A DNA stretch of 64,000 nt from Xestospongia muta (Eukaryota > Porifera > Demospongiae > Haplosclerida > Petrosiidae): the NCBI GenBank assembly GCA_963693285.1, contig OY848917.1, positions 21,086,245 to 21,150,244 of the forward strand. Direction: 5' to 3'. A program made the position numbers and the translations under genes. Positions 35,216 through 46,000 of this stretch are shown here, piece by piece (the stretch's first letter is position 1; every line of letters starts with the position of its first letter). The notes under the pieces were generated by a model. The model ran no database searches and had not been told where the DNA came from. It worked only from the letters and a program-made list of their open reading frames with translations.

Positions 35216-37078
35216 GGCACAGTAGCATGTGCCTCTATCACAAGATTAGAAAAGATCACAGAGGCCAAAGCTATGAAAGATGAATCGGGTATCGCGGATA
35301 AGGTGTGTACACTCAAGGAAAAGGTAGACACCGCAGACATGGAATTCAAGAAACACCATGTCTCCATTGTCGAATTGCTTGATGAAGAATATGTAGACGC
35401 GGAGCAAGGTGTTCTCAACAGTCATGAGAATGAAGTTCTCGATTTGTTAACTCGTTTGGAATGATTAATCAATGCTCCGGATCCAACAAGACAAAACCCC
35501 AGTGACAAAGGCCACTGAGAGGAGACTGGAACTCTTGGATAAGAAAGTCACTTCTGTTAATGAAGAAGTTAGCAAACTGACCTCTAATGATGATGTCTGT
35601 TTGATCTGGTTATATGATGAATAATTGGATACATTCAAAGTGGAACTAGATGATATCTACCAGTAGTGTTGAACTCAGACAAACTGGAAGATGAAGAACT
35701 GTCTATGTGACAAACCGAACTCGCACAGAAGTTCTTTGACTGTTCATTTGTTGTTGGTAGAGAATATTCTCCTAAACCTACATCTACATCAACCCCAACA
35801 CGTGAAGGAATCAAGTTACCAAAGATAGATGTACCAAGTTTTGATGGAAATATTCTCCATTGGCTTATTTACCTTCAGCAAGCACTCAAACATGGTAGCA
35901 CTAAGCATTCAATCGAGGGATTATCTCAATCAGGTGACTGTTCCGCAGAAGCTATTAGTTGTCTAAAATCTCGGTATGACCGACCACAGTTGATTCACCA
36001 AACACATGTGTGAATTATCTTAGAAGCACCACCGTTGAAGACTGGAGATGGGAAAGAGTTACGTCAACTTCACAACACAGTGTTACAACACATTAGAGCA
36101 ATGGAATGTGAGTCATCAGGTCCATTCATTACCTCTGTCATCGAACTCAAATTAGATACAACAACTATGTTTGAATGGCAGAAACACAGCCAAGTGGCTA
36201 CATCAGTACCACACTATCAGGAACTGTTAGACTTCATAAATCTTTGGGTACAAGCCTCAGAGACTTCCACTACAAAATCACCAAAGGGTGAACTAAAAAA
36301 TAATTTCCATGTTGGCAAACTATTACCATCTTTTGTTACCACCACTGACAAATCTGAAATGCCACTGTGTGTCTTATATAAACCAGAGAAGCATCTGCTA
36401 TTTAATTGTATCAAGTTCAAAGAATTGCCACACGAGGATAAGCTTTCAGTATTGAAAACTCATAACCAATGTAACAATTGTCTCCGAGCTGGTCATTACA
36501 CACGTCAGTGTAAATCTGTACATCATTGCGAGAAATGTCATAGACAACATCACACTTTGTTGCATTATGACCCTAGCAAAGATAACAGTCTTAGATACCA
36601 ACAACCAAATCCAGTTAATTCTCACGCCACTATGGGTCTCAAGTCACAATCACTACTAATGACATGTCATGTGCTGATTCACTCATTTGAAGGTTCATGT
36701 GTTGTCGCTCAAGCACTACTTGACTCAGCATCATCAGCATCATTCATCTCTGACCAATTGTCTCAAAGTCTGTACCTTCCTCGGTCTCACTAAAACATAA
36801 CAATTACAGGTGTGGGTGGAATGTCTCACAATTCACATGTCAAAGCTAGTACTAACTTTCACATCTCTCCAATTCAATCACCAAATGACAAAATTGCTGT
36901 AACTGCAGTAGTTGTTCCCAAGGTAACATGTGAATTACCTCACCATCACATTCTGTTCGACAGTCAATGGAGTCATTTGTCTGACCTGGAACTAGCAGAT
37001 CCAGAATTTGGAACACCAGGCCAAATTGATGTTTTGTTGGGTGTAGACGTGTTCACACAAGTTTTGTTACATGGTTGA
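35216..37078 (+). pseudogene. BEL/Pao Gag and protease, broken
   Basis: N-terminal helical segment (EYVDAEQGVLNSHENEVLD, about 35385-35445), then stops, then IKLPKIDVPSFDG (about 35810-35850) and SIEGLSQSGDCSAEAISCLK (about 35910-35970), typical of DUF1759. The main frame 36035-36793 continues with KDGxGKELRxLH-like and EWQKHSQ motifs, a zinc knuckle CNNCLRAGHYTRQC (C-x2-C-x4-H-x4-C, about 36470), and the protease active site LLDSASSASFIS (about 36717). After a stop at 36791 the same protein resumes (GVGGMSHNSHVK; LLGVDVF, to 37076). Confidence 0.87.
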
Positions 37079-38760
37079 CGGGTTGGTCCAGTCAACTCTC
37101 CTGTTGGTATCGAAACAAAATTTGGTTGGATAATTGCCGGTGCTACAAATGGTCAAGACACTGAAATTGTATCACATCATATTACAACAATGCCAGATGA
37201 TATCTTCAAGAGATTCTGGGAAGTTGAAGAACCCCCACACCAAATAGATACTAACTGCTGGTCAAGAGAGGAACGAACTGTCATGAAGCATTTTGAAACA
37301 CATCATTCTTGCTCCTCCAGTGGACGATTTGTTATTCCGTTGCCACGAAAAGAGAACACACCCGTTATCGGAGAATCTAGATCTCAAGCAGTAATAAGAT
37401 TCTTACATTTAGAGAAATCACTATCAGTAAAAGGACTCTCCAAGCAGTTTAACGATGTCATCAACGAGTATTTTGATATTCCAGTAGCAGACCTGAAGAA
37501 AACTCCATCAGAAGTCTACATTGTTCAGAAAGAATGAAGTACAACAACTAAAGTTCGAGCAGTGTTTGACATTTCAGCTAAATTGATGACTGACATATCA
37601 CTTAACGATACCCTTCTTGTTTGTCCTACAGTTCACTCATGTTTAGTTGACATACTGTTACAATTTCAATTACATAGAATTGCTCTAACTACTGACGTTA
37701 GTCGGATGTATCGTGCAGTGGAACTCATTGAATCTGATTGTGACTATCATTGATTTGTGTGGAGAAGTAATCCTAATCAACCCCTCCAAGACTATCGTAT
37801 GACATGTATTACATTTGGAGTGTCTGTCTGCTTCTCCATTTGCAGCTAACATGGCTGTGCGACAAAATGCAATTGAATCACATTAGTGAATTTCCACTGG
37901 CAGCTGAAGCAGTGTTAACATCATTCTATGTTGATGATGGCCTGACAGGTGCTGACTCAATAGATGAAGCCATCAGTTTGCAGAAACAGTTACAGACTTT
38001 ATTTACTAAAGGAGGATTTCTTTTGAGGAGGTGGAATTCTAACACTCCTTCTGTTGTAGAACAAATAAATCCTGAGTGACTGACTCTGAGGACAAAGTAC
38101 ATACCTCCTTGGTATTGGCAAAAACAAAGGTTGCTCCTATCAAGAGGTTGACCATCCCACGTTTAGAACTTTGTGGAGCATATCTCCTTACGAAAATTCT
38201 CCATCATGTGAGAGAAGTACTAAAGATATCATCTTCAAGAGTGTTAGCTTGGACCGATAGCACAATAGTGCTGGATTGGCTGAAGGGCAATCCACAACGG
38301 TTTAAGCAGTTTGTTGGCAACAGGATATCAGTAATGATGGATCTGTTACCACCTGAGAGATGACGGCACGTAAACAGAGTTGAGAATCCTGCCGACTGTG
38401 CATCTCAAGGAATATTTCCAACGGAGCTGGTAAATCACAATATTTGGTGGTCTGGTCCAAAGTGGTTACATTGGCCATCGTCGGGGTGGCCAAAACTACA
38501 TCAAATTCCAGCTGTTTCTTTTACAAATGATTGTGTTGAAAAGGTGTGTTGTCATTCGAGTATCCAGACCGAGTTACCTATCATTCCATTAGATCAACAT
38601 TCTGACTACCACCATTTAAAACAAATCACTGCATGGGTTATCCGATTTGTTAGATGTTGTCAAAAGAAGTGTAATGCTGTGGTTTGTTTATCAGCAGAAG
38701 AGTTGACATATACTGAAAATTATTGGATCAGGTATTCTTAAAAGAGCTGTTTTTCAGTTA
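37079..38760 (+). pseudogene. BEL/Pao reverse transcriptase and RNase H, broken
   Basis: FGWIIAG (about 37115), FWEVEEPP, RFVIPLPRK, then after a stop VRAVFDISAK (about 37555), ALTTDVSRMYRAVEL (RT motif A, about 37683) and a stop, FYVDDGLTGAD (the YVDD polymerase box, about 37926), and after another stop RLTIPRLELCGAYLL and SRVLAWTDSTIVLDWL (RNase H, about 38240-38280). Around seven stops or frame changes divide it. All catalytic landmarks remain recognisable. Confidence 0.87.
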
Positions 38761-38763
38761 GAT

Positions 38764-40032
38764 ATGTTAGAGAATGGAAGAAGTCTCTCTGCTAGTAGTT
38801 GTCTACGATCGGTGAATCCATTTATCGATGAGGTTGGACTAGTTCGTCTGAGTGGGCGTCAAGCCAACTGTGAGTTATCCTATTCTCAGAGATATCCTGT
38901 GATTTTACATGGAAGTCATCAAGTCACTCAACTTATCATTAGTCATGAACATCATCAACTATTACATGCTGGACCCACATTAGTGATAGCACCGCTAAAT
39001 CGAAGGTTTCATATTATTAGCATCCGTAGACATGTTCATTCTATTACTCGTGGTTGTATTACCTGTCATCGAGAATCCATCAAACCACAACCTCAGAAAA
39101 TGGGAAAGTTACCTACCGAAAGGATTACACCATCTCATCCAGGTATTATGTTTGCTATTGTTGTAGACTATGCTGGACCTGTCAAGATTAAAAGTGGTCC
39201 AAAACGTAAGTCCATTATCGTCAAAGCTTATATTTGTGCTTTTGTTGCCATGTCTGTTAAGGCTGTCCATATTGAAGTTGTATCAGATCTAACAACTGAT
39301 GTATTTCTATCCTGCTTACGACGTTTCATCACCCGCTGCGGCAAACCGAAAACAATTATGAGCAGATCGAGAATTGAAGAATCTCACTGAATTCCTACAA
39401 GAAAGGAATACCCAGGAAACTGTCGGTAAAATCTGTTCGTCTCAAGCAATTCAATGGAAATTCATTCTTGAACGGGCACCTCACTTTGGAGGAATCTGGA
39501 AGGCTACAGTCAAGAGTCTAAAAAGAATTTTGAAGAAAGTTATTGGAGATGTTCCATGAGTTTTGAAGAACTGACCACTATACTAACTCAAGTCTTAATA
39601 GTCGGCCTCTGACTCCAATATCATCAGAAGATGATGGAATAGAAGTGCTCACACCTGGACACTTTCTGATAAGTCAGTCATTAGAAGCCATTCCAGATTC
39701 AATCGAGTCTTATCGACCAGTTTCAACAATTCGTCAATGGCAGTTATGTCAATGTTTAGTTCGTCATTCTTGGAAACGGTGGTTGTATGAATACCTGGTG
39801 TTGTTACGACAAAATGGCAAGACCCAACAAGAAATGTTCAAGTTGGAGATATTGTATTAGTCCAAGATGAGTACTTAGTCCCATGTAAATGGCCACTTGG
39901 AAGAATTGTAGCAGTTCACAAGGGAAGAGATGATTTAATACGAGTTGTTATTGTGAAGATGAAATCTGGTATATACAAACGACCTATAACCAAGGTTGTT
40001 CTCCTACTCTCTGAATCCCAAAGGAATGAATG
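38764..40032 (+). pseudogene. BEL/Pao integrase and C-terminal tail, broken
   Basis: The frame 38764-39390 has the H-H-C-C zinc-binding region (HEHHQLLHAG ... CITCHRES) and the first catalytic D in VVDYAGPVKIK (about 39165), then TDVFLSCLRRFITRCGKP. The segment with the second D is lost at a frameshift near 39365. APHFGGIWKATVKSLKRIL (about 39475-39535) carries the region of the final E, here seen as GGIW. A tail resembling DUF5641 (VQVGDIVLVQDE, PLGRIVAVHKGRDD, about 39840-39935) ends at a stop near 40030. Confidence 0.83.
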
Positions 40033-40130
40033 ACTTATTTATCGTTAGTTATGTACATGTTATTTGTTGTTTACTATGTTCAGTAAAGACCGTTGGTCTT
40101 GGCTGGCGGTATGTATAGGACACGTTCTAT

Positions 40131-40220
40131 AGGCCTTGCATAGCTTTTTCTTTCATAAACAATATATTGAAGAATGTCTCTTTTGAAGAAGAGAAGAAAT
40201 ATATTTAATAGAGTGATTAC
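40131..40220. other. Possible 3' LTR remainder
   Basis: AT-rich sequence after tgtataggacacgtt (40112). It includes a gaaga-rich stretch (40170-40197). No 5' counterpart was found, so LTR identity is only suggested by position. Confidence 0.3.
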
Positions 40221-40343
40221 GTCACACTCAGTTAGCTCATGAAATCAAAACATACCATGTTCAAATTTAAGCAATTATGTTACACTCAGTTAACTCACTA
40301 AGTCAAAATGTTAGCATGTTCAATTTGAGTCATTATGTCACAC
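40221..40343. repeat. Minisatellite, ~58 bp unit, second site
   Basis: Units at 40221 and 40279 and a stub at 40337, same family as 33170-33358. The two sites bracket the PiggyBac and BEL relics. Confidence 0.83.
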
Positions 40344-40344
40344 T

Positions 40345-40411
40345 AAGTACTATAATAATCACTAAAATTTAAATTTTAGCATGTTTAATTTTAGTGATTA
40401 TTATAGTACTT
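40345..40411. repeat. Perfect 25 bp inverted repeat with 17 nt loop
   Basis: Left arm 40345-40369 (aagtactataataatcacta...) is exactly complementary to 40387-40411. It directly follows the minisatellite. It would form a strong hairpin; function unknown. Confidence 0.9.
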
Positions 40412-40969
40412 ATTAAATTTGCTAAAATTAGCACACAACAGTAGGCTAAATGTACCAGAGAACATTACATCAATTTCAATTCAAACATATCATTACCTTC
40501 AAATGCTAATCACAAACAAGAACATGTCAACACATTTACACTCACCATTATTAACTGTACTCTGGGTGCCATTAGCAAGAAATAGAGGCACAGTGTCAGG
40601 TGAAGGGAGTTGGTTCAATAGAACAAGAGGTTTGTGAAGTTTAATACGTCCTTTTAACAATCCATCCTATAGACCTGAATACAAAATAATGATGTTATCA
40701 TAGTAACTGAACAAAGTTGCAGTTTGACCTATGAGTAAATGTTATATCTCAGGCTATCAATATGCAAAAGAAAATGGTTTGCACTATTCAACAGTGTTTA
40801 AATATCCAAAACTATGACAATATCTTCACAAGAAAGGATTATAACAGAAGAAAATAGTATTCGTTGTCTTCCAAAGCTACATGAGGTCAAGAAGCTTTCA
40901 TATTATTTACATGCGTGCTCTCCAACTGAAACAAAAAGGTTTGAAACTTGAAAATGCCTTATAAAACAA

Positions 40970-41309
40970 AAACAACAATGAGTCAAGGCAAAACAAGAAA
41001 AGCTTCAATATGACTACCAAAAAACTCTTTAGATGAGACCACACCCACATTTCATTGCTTCATCATATCACATTTGAAAGTCAAACTCAACACAAAGTGT
41101 AGGAGTATATAAAGACTACTCTGAACATGAAAACATCTAAAACAACAATGAGTCAAGGCAAAACAAGAAAAGCTTCAATATGACTACCAAAAAACTCTTT
41201 AGATGAGACCACACCCACATTTCATTGCTTCATCATATCACATTTGAAAGTCAAACTCAACACAAAGTGTAGGAGTATATAAAGACTACTCTGAACATGA
41301 AAACATCTA
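40970..41309. repeat. Perfect 170 bp tandem duplication
   Basis: The 170 bp starting aaacaacaatgagtcaaggc at 40970 is repeated immediately at 41140 without a visible difference. It lies in the intron of the AATF-like pseudogene. It is either very recent or an assembly artefact. Confidence 0.93.
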
Positions 41310-42011
41310 AGAACATAACATACACACTTAGGTATACTTGTTAACATAAACATCCAAATAATAAATATATACATATAATAACTTCCTTAGGTTGTAAAGG
41401 TAACGTTTTATAGTAAATAGCTAATTACAAAGATAAGACAAATATTTAGCAAGGCAATCAAAACAAACTTAAACTGTTGGAAATAGAATGTGCATGAGCA
41501 TACTCCATCAAGATTATAGCATGGCTACCTCCTTGTCTTCTAAAAAAGATAATTTCAGCATCATTGTGTAGCATAAAGCTTTTCCTATTCAGTCCTATTA
41601 ACTATTATATCACAAGGTCAAAGATATAACACAAAAGATATGCCTATCTTCACAAGTGATGTCAGTATATTCATGTGTGATGTCGTATGCAATGTCAGGA
41701 TACTCACAAGAGAAAAGTAAAAGTCTGAGTAACATGCTTTCTGTTTGGAAGAAAGACATCAAATAAGTTATCTAACAAGTGACTCATGAGTTAATTTGAC
41801 ATGTACTGCATTTGTGGATTGATACCATAGAAGTTCAAAGTGATTTTTGTGGTTTTGAGGTCATGAATATGCTAGCTTGTGGCTTTGGTGTTTGCTGACA
41901 ATCATATCAGAATATACTATGATGTCACTTTATCAAATCTAAGAGCTTTGTCTGCACTTTCAATTTCTATGGTACATGTCACAAGAATATATATATGTCA
42001 AATAGTCTTAC
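41310..42011. other. Intron-like gap of the AATF-like pseudogene
   Basis: No coding segment recognised; AT-rich with short direct words (gatgtcagta / gatgtcgtatg). Confidence 0.4.
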
Positions 42012-43375
42012 TTAGTTGATGCTTTAAAGCCTTTCCTTTGGCAATATCATCAGCTATACTATCACGAGGTAAAGGAATTATATCATTATCATCAGCTGTG
42101 TTCATATGGTGATCTTCAGAGGTTATATCTAAACCAGTGGACTCAAACATTGGTCAAGAGTCAGGGTGCTGACTAGACGTTTCTTCATCAGAATTCAGAA
42201 AATAAAGAGACATTGTCCTCCTCTTCTTCACCTTCAGATGACACAATGGTGTCAGCCTCCTCTTCATCATTTGCCTCATCATTTGATTATCTGTAAGTGA
42301 CATCAATAGAAGTTAAAAATAGAAAACATTTCTATAAATCATTAATTAAGTCTACTTATGTGATATACAGTAATTATTGTATATGCTTTATAGTCCTGTA
42401 CACATTAAGTTTGTAAGACTGTACAGTATAGGGAGACTTTCATTTGGTAATAAGGCAATTTAGAAAATTATGAAATATTTTCACCACATCACAGCTCTAG
42501 TCTAGCCTCTTTGCTTAGAAGGGTATGGTAGTCACAAACATTGCTCATGAAAATATATCCTATTGAACCTGTGCCTGAAAAACATTTTATAATTGGGTTT
42601 GGCTGTAATCTGTTTAGATCTAATGCAAGACCTGAAAACAAATTCTTTAGAGGTTTCCTACTGGAATAAGGTAATTTAGTCCTCTCATTGTATTTGGGTT
42701 TGTGTTAAAGAGATCAACCTCACCAGAATAGCTCTATTCTGTGCCAGTACCTTCCAAAACAATTGTACTATCATTTTTTTCAAATATAATCCTGTTATTT
42801 AAGCATTGCAAGTTGCCAAATTATAATTTCCAAATATGATTTAACAGTTCATTTTAAGTTATAATACACACATTTAGCAAATTTGTTAATAATTGGAGGA
42901 GGAGAAAGTATGACAATTACACGATAGCTCTTTTGTACATGTACAACGCTCGCTTTTTTAGATTTAGAGAAACAAATGAAAATGTAAGTTTACCTGACAC
43001 TATTCCCCATTCTTGCTATAGGTGATGTCTTGAAATAGGACGGCCTTTGTATAGCATGTCATCTTCGTCTAATATCATGGCACGTAACGATCTCCGTCCA
43101 TAAGTATCGTTTGTGTACGTCCTCGAATATTTCAGCAACATCGATTTCGTCTTCAAAATCATCTGGAAGTGGATTGCTAAGCTCGGCTACCTGCTCAGCT
43201 AACTTTTCTTCCCTTTTGACGCCACGTGCCAGTCTTTTGCACGTGGTTTGGCTTTAATGGAAAGAGATTAGAGACTAGGATTTAGGGCGTGACCGTGCAC
43301 GTTCCCAGACTGCTTCGTTCGGGGAAGTGATTCTGTGAACGAAACTAAACCAGAGGGAATAGACATATCAAATCA

Positions 43376-46000
43376 TAGGCGTAGGAAACAGGGGGGCTCC
43401 TGGGCTGGAGCCCCCTAGATTTTTTTGGCTTACTAACCTAGCTTGTATGTCCAGTGCCTAGCTTTAGCATGCATAATAATACACTAACTGGGCGCGGTTG
43501 CCAATTTGAATAATTGATTGTGTGCACTAATTAGAGTAGAGTTATGTCACACGTTTTAGCACATGTCATGAGATGGCTTGTATGAAAGGACAACTAAAGC
43601 TGAGTTTTACTCCTGCCAAGAAAGGAAATAGCACTCAGGATCTGGGATCTATTCAAATCCAAGAGGCTGCTGAGAGTAAGTTTTGAATTTCATTAAGCGC
43701 TTTGTCTTAGCCTAGTGGATTATTTTCACTTTCTATTTATAGGTGCAGTGTCCACTGATGGAGCTAGAGATGAATTAGAAGCATCTGAGCAGCGTGAAAT
43801 ACAAACGGAGTCATTGGATGAGTCCTGTCAATGCCCATGCTGTGTTGACCAAGCCAGTGCTCATCATCCACCTAGCATATTCAATACAGGTGTCACGTAC
43901 ACTCATAAAGACAAAGGTAAACAACTGAAGACACATGCTAGACACATACAACCTTCTTGGTTCCAAGAGTTTCCATGGATAAGTGTGTGCTCGTCAACAC
44001 TCAAAATCTATTGTTGCGTTTGTCGGGAGGCAAAATCAAAAGGTTTCTTGACTTTTTCTAAGAACTATAAACCAGCATTTTTCGAAAATGGCTTCCAAAA
44101 TTTGAAGAAAGCTAAAGAACGTTTTCGTGATCATGAAAGTTCTAGTATGCATGCTGAAGCTGTACTAAAACTTGGAGCTCGGCAGTCTTCACCTGGGGTG
44201 GATAGTCTTTTGAACAAGCAATTAGATAGTGAGCAATTATTTCATCGCAAAATGCTGATGAAACTTCTTAGAGCAATTTCCTATCTTACTAGACAAGGTT
44301 TACCATTACGTGGACACCATGAGGATAAGAACTCTTTTGAGGGTAATTTGTACCAGCTACTTCTCTTGCAGTCAGAAGATAATCCAGGCATGGAGTCATG
44401 GCTTCATCAAAGAGAGTATATTTCTCCTGATATTAGCAATGAATTGATAACAATGATGGGACAATTCATTCTGAGATCAATTCTGGTGAATATTAGGAAA
44501 GCCTTGTGGTTCTCAATTCTCGCAGACGAAGCAACTGATATCTCTCGTAATGAGCAAATGTCACTTTGTATTCGATGGGTGGATGAGAGTTACCTCATTC
44601 ATGAAGATGTTCTTGGCCTGTTTCAGCTACCAAATACTAAATCAGCCACCATTTTTTCATCAATAAAGGATATTTTAATTAGATGTGCTCTTCCAATAGC
44701 TCAATGCCGGGGACAAGCATTTGACGGTGCATCAAACATGAGTGGTGCCAACAATGGGGTCCAAGCTTTGCTGAAACGGGAAAATTCTAAAGCCCTTTAT
44801 GTACATTGCCTCGCTCACAATCTAAATCTCTGCTTAAAAGATGTCACTAATTCCTGTGTGCTGATCAGAAATGTTATGGACTTCATTTACAGCCTTGTGC
44901 AGCTAATTCGTTTCTCTCCTAAGAGACTCTCTTTATTTGATTCCATTAAGAAAGACATTACCATCAATACTGGTGAGACCACACCTTCTCTTAGGGTGGT
45001 ATGTCCTACTAGATGGACTGTTTAACACTCTTCCATCAATAGCATACTCTGTAATTACAAAGTTTTAATCACTGCTTTAGAGGAAATTCAATTGGGCCAT
45101 GATGAGTACGCAGCAAAAGCTAGTGGGTTATTAACACAGATGAGGAGCTTTGAAATCTATTTTGCCCTGAAGTTGGCTTACCTGGTGTTTTCTTCAGCAG
45201 AACAATTGTCCATCAATTTGCAATCAGTAGACTTAACTGTACAAGAGGCTTTAAATGGAGCTAGACTGTTGCGTTCACATCTGGAATCTCTCCGTAGCGA
45301 GGAACACTTTGATCACTTTTATGAACTTGCTTGTCAAGAAAGTTATAGTCTCACAAATGAACCCTGTCTCCCTCGGCAAAGAAAAGCACCAAAGCGATAT
45401 GATGAAGGATCTCAGCCTCATTATTTCGATTGTCCTAAATCAAGATATCATCATTCATACTATGAGATTTTAGATCTAGCAGCAGGTGAGATTGAGAGAA
45501 GATTCACTCACGATGATCAAAAGATTGTCACACAGATAGAGGAACTCCTTATAAATGCTGGCAATGGAGTACTAAATGACTCTTTTGACCCTAGTCTTCA
45601 CATATATCTGGAAAATGATATTGATCTCGAACGACTGAAAACCCATCTGTCTCTTGTGAAGGATATGGTACAAAATGTAGGAGATAATGAAATAACAAGG
45701 GTTACAAGTGTTCGAACAATATCAGATGCCATGAATACTAGTACTATTTACAAGTCTATGTTGAGTGAAGTGGACAAGCTCTTGAAACTTTATTATACAT
45801 TTCCAGTGACTACTGCTTCTTCAGAACGGTCATTCTCTTCTCTACCTAGAATAAAAACCTTTTTAAGGACTACTATGACAGAATGTTGACTAAACAATGT
45901 ATTTTTATTATATGTGCATAAGTCAGTCATTTTAGACTTGACTTGTATTGCTACTGATTTTGTTTCTGTTAATTCCAGAAGAAAAAAATATTTTGGCTAA
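43376..46000 (+). mobile_element. ZMYM1-type hAT element
   Basis: The left end is marked by a G/C-rich self-complementary stretch (aggcgtaggaaacagggggg ... ggagccccct, about 43378-43425), the kind of terminus seen on ZMYM1-like hAT elements. A single transposase gene follows. I could not find the matching right terminus after 46000, so the 3' end may be lost or diverged. Confidence 0.7.
43573..46000 (+). pseudogene. ZMYM1-like hAT transposase, two in-frame stops
   Basis: Exon 1 is 43573-43675 (MACMKGQLKLSF...), donor gtaagt, acceptor ttatag, exon 2 from 43743; the joined frame is continuous. Domains: TTF-type zinc finger region (ISVCSSTLKIYCCVCREAKS ... HESSSMHAEAV, about residues 95-180), DUF4371 with ILADEATDISRNEQM and GQAFDGASNMSG (catalytic acidic residues), the VHCLAHNLNLCLKD block, CPTRWTV, and the dimerisation block ASSERSFSSLPRIKTFLR. 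A TAA at 45023 follows RWTV, and a TGA at 45887 follows TMTEC. The frame reads on after both, ending VNSRRKKYFG at 45998-46000. With no frameshift and all motifs intact, it died recently or is read through. Confidence 0.9.

Larger units (their letters stand above)
35022..40130 (+). mobile_element. BEL/Pao LTR retrotransposon, multiply disabled
   Basis: Gag with a DUF1759-like region, zinc knuckle and protease, then reverse transcriptase, RNase H, integrase and a DUF5641-like tail follow in Pao order. A 15 bp word (tgtataggacacgtt) occurs at 35022, exactly where PiggyBac similarity stops, and at 40112, just after the coding region. This may mark the two LTR starts, but the sequences after it do not match, so the LTRs are not proven. 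tggtccaccgaaccgg at about 35142 is a primer-binding-site candidate. Confidence 0.85.
40546..43250 (-). pseudogene. AATF/Bfr2-like gene copy, disabled and 3'-truncated
   Basis: AATF (Bfr2 in yeast) is a nucleolar factor for small-subunit rRNA processing. Minus strand, first piece 43250-42994: KLAEQVAELSNPLPDDFEDE, then after a frameshift RRSLRAMILDEDD, YKGRPISR, HL-stop-QEW. Second, 42290-42012: an acidic stretch (SSEGEEEEDNVSLFSEF, shift, SDEETSSQ, stop), ending IADDIAKGKALKHQL, which matches the family's D-I-x-K-G-x-A-x-K-x-Q block. Third, 40666-40546: LLKGRIKLHKPLVLLNQLP, the core of the AATF domain, with clean AG and GT edges. At least two frameshifts and two stops are seen, no start ATG is in frame, and the conserved C-terminal half is absent. 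Since the factor is essential in other animals, an intact copy should exist elsewhere. Confidence 0.72.
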
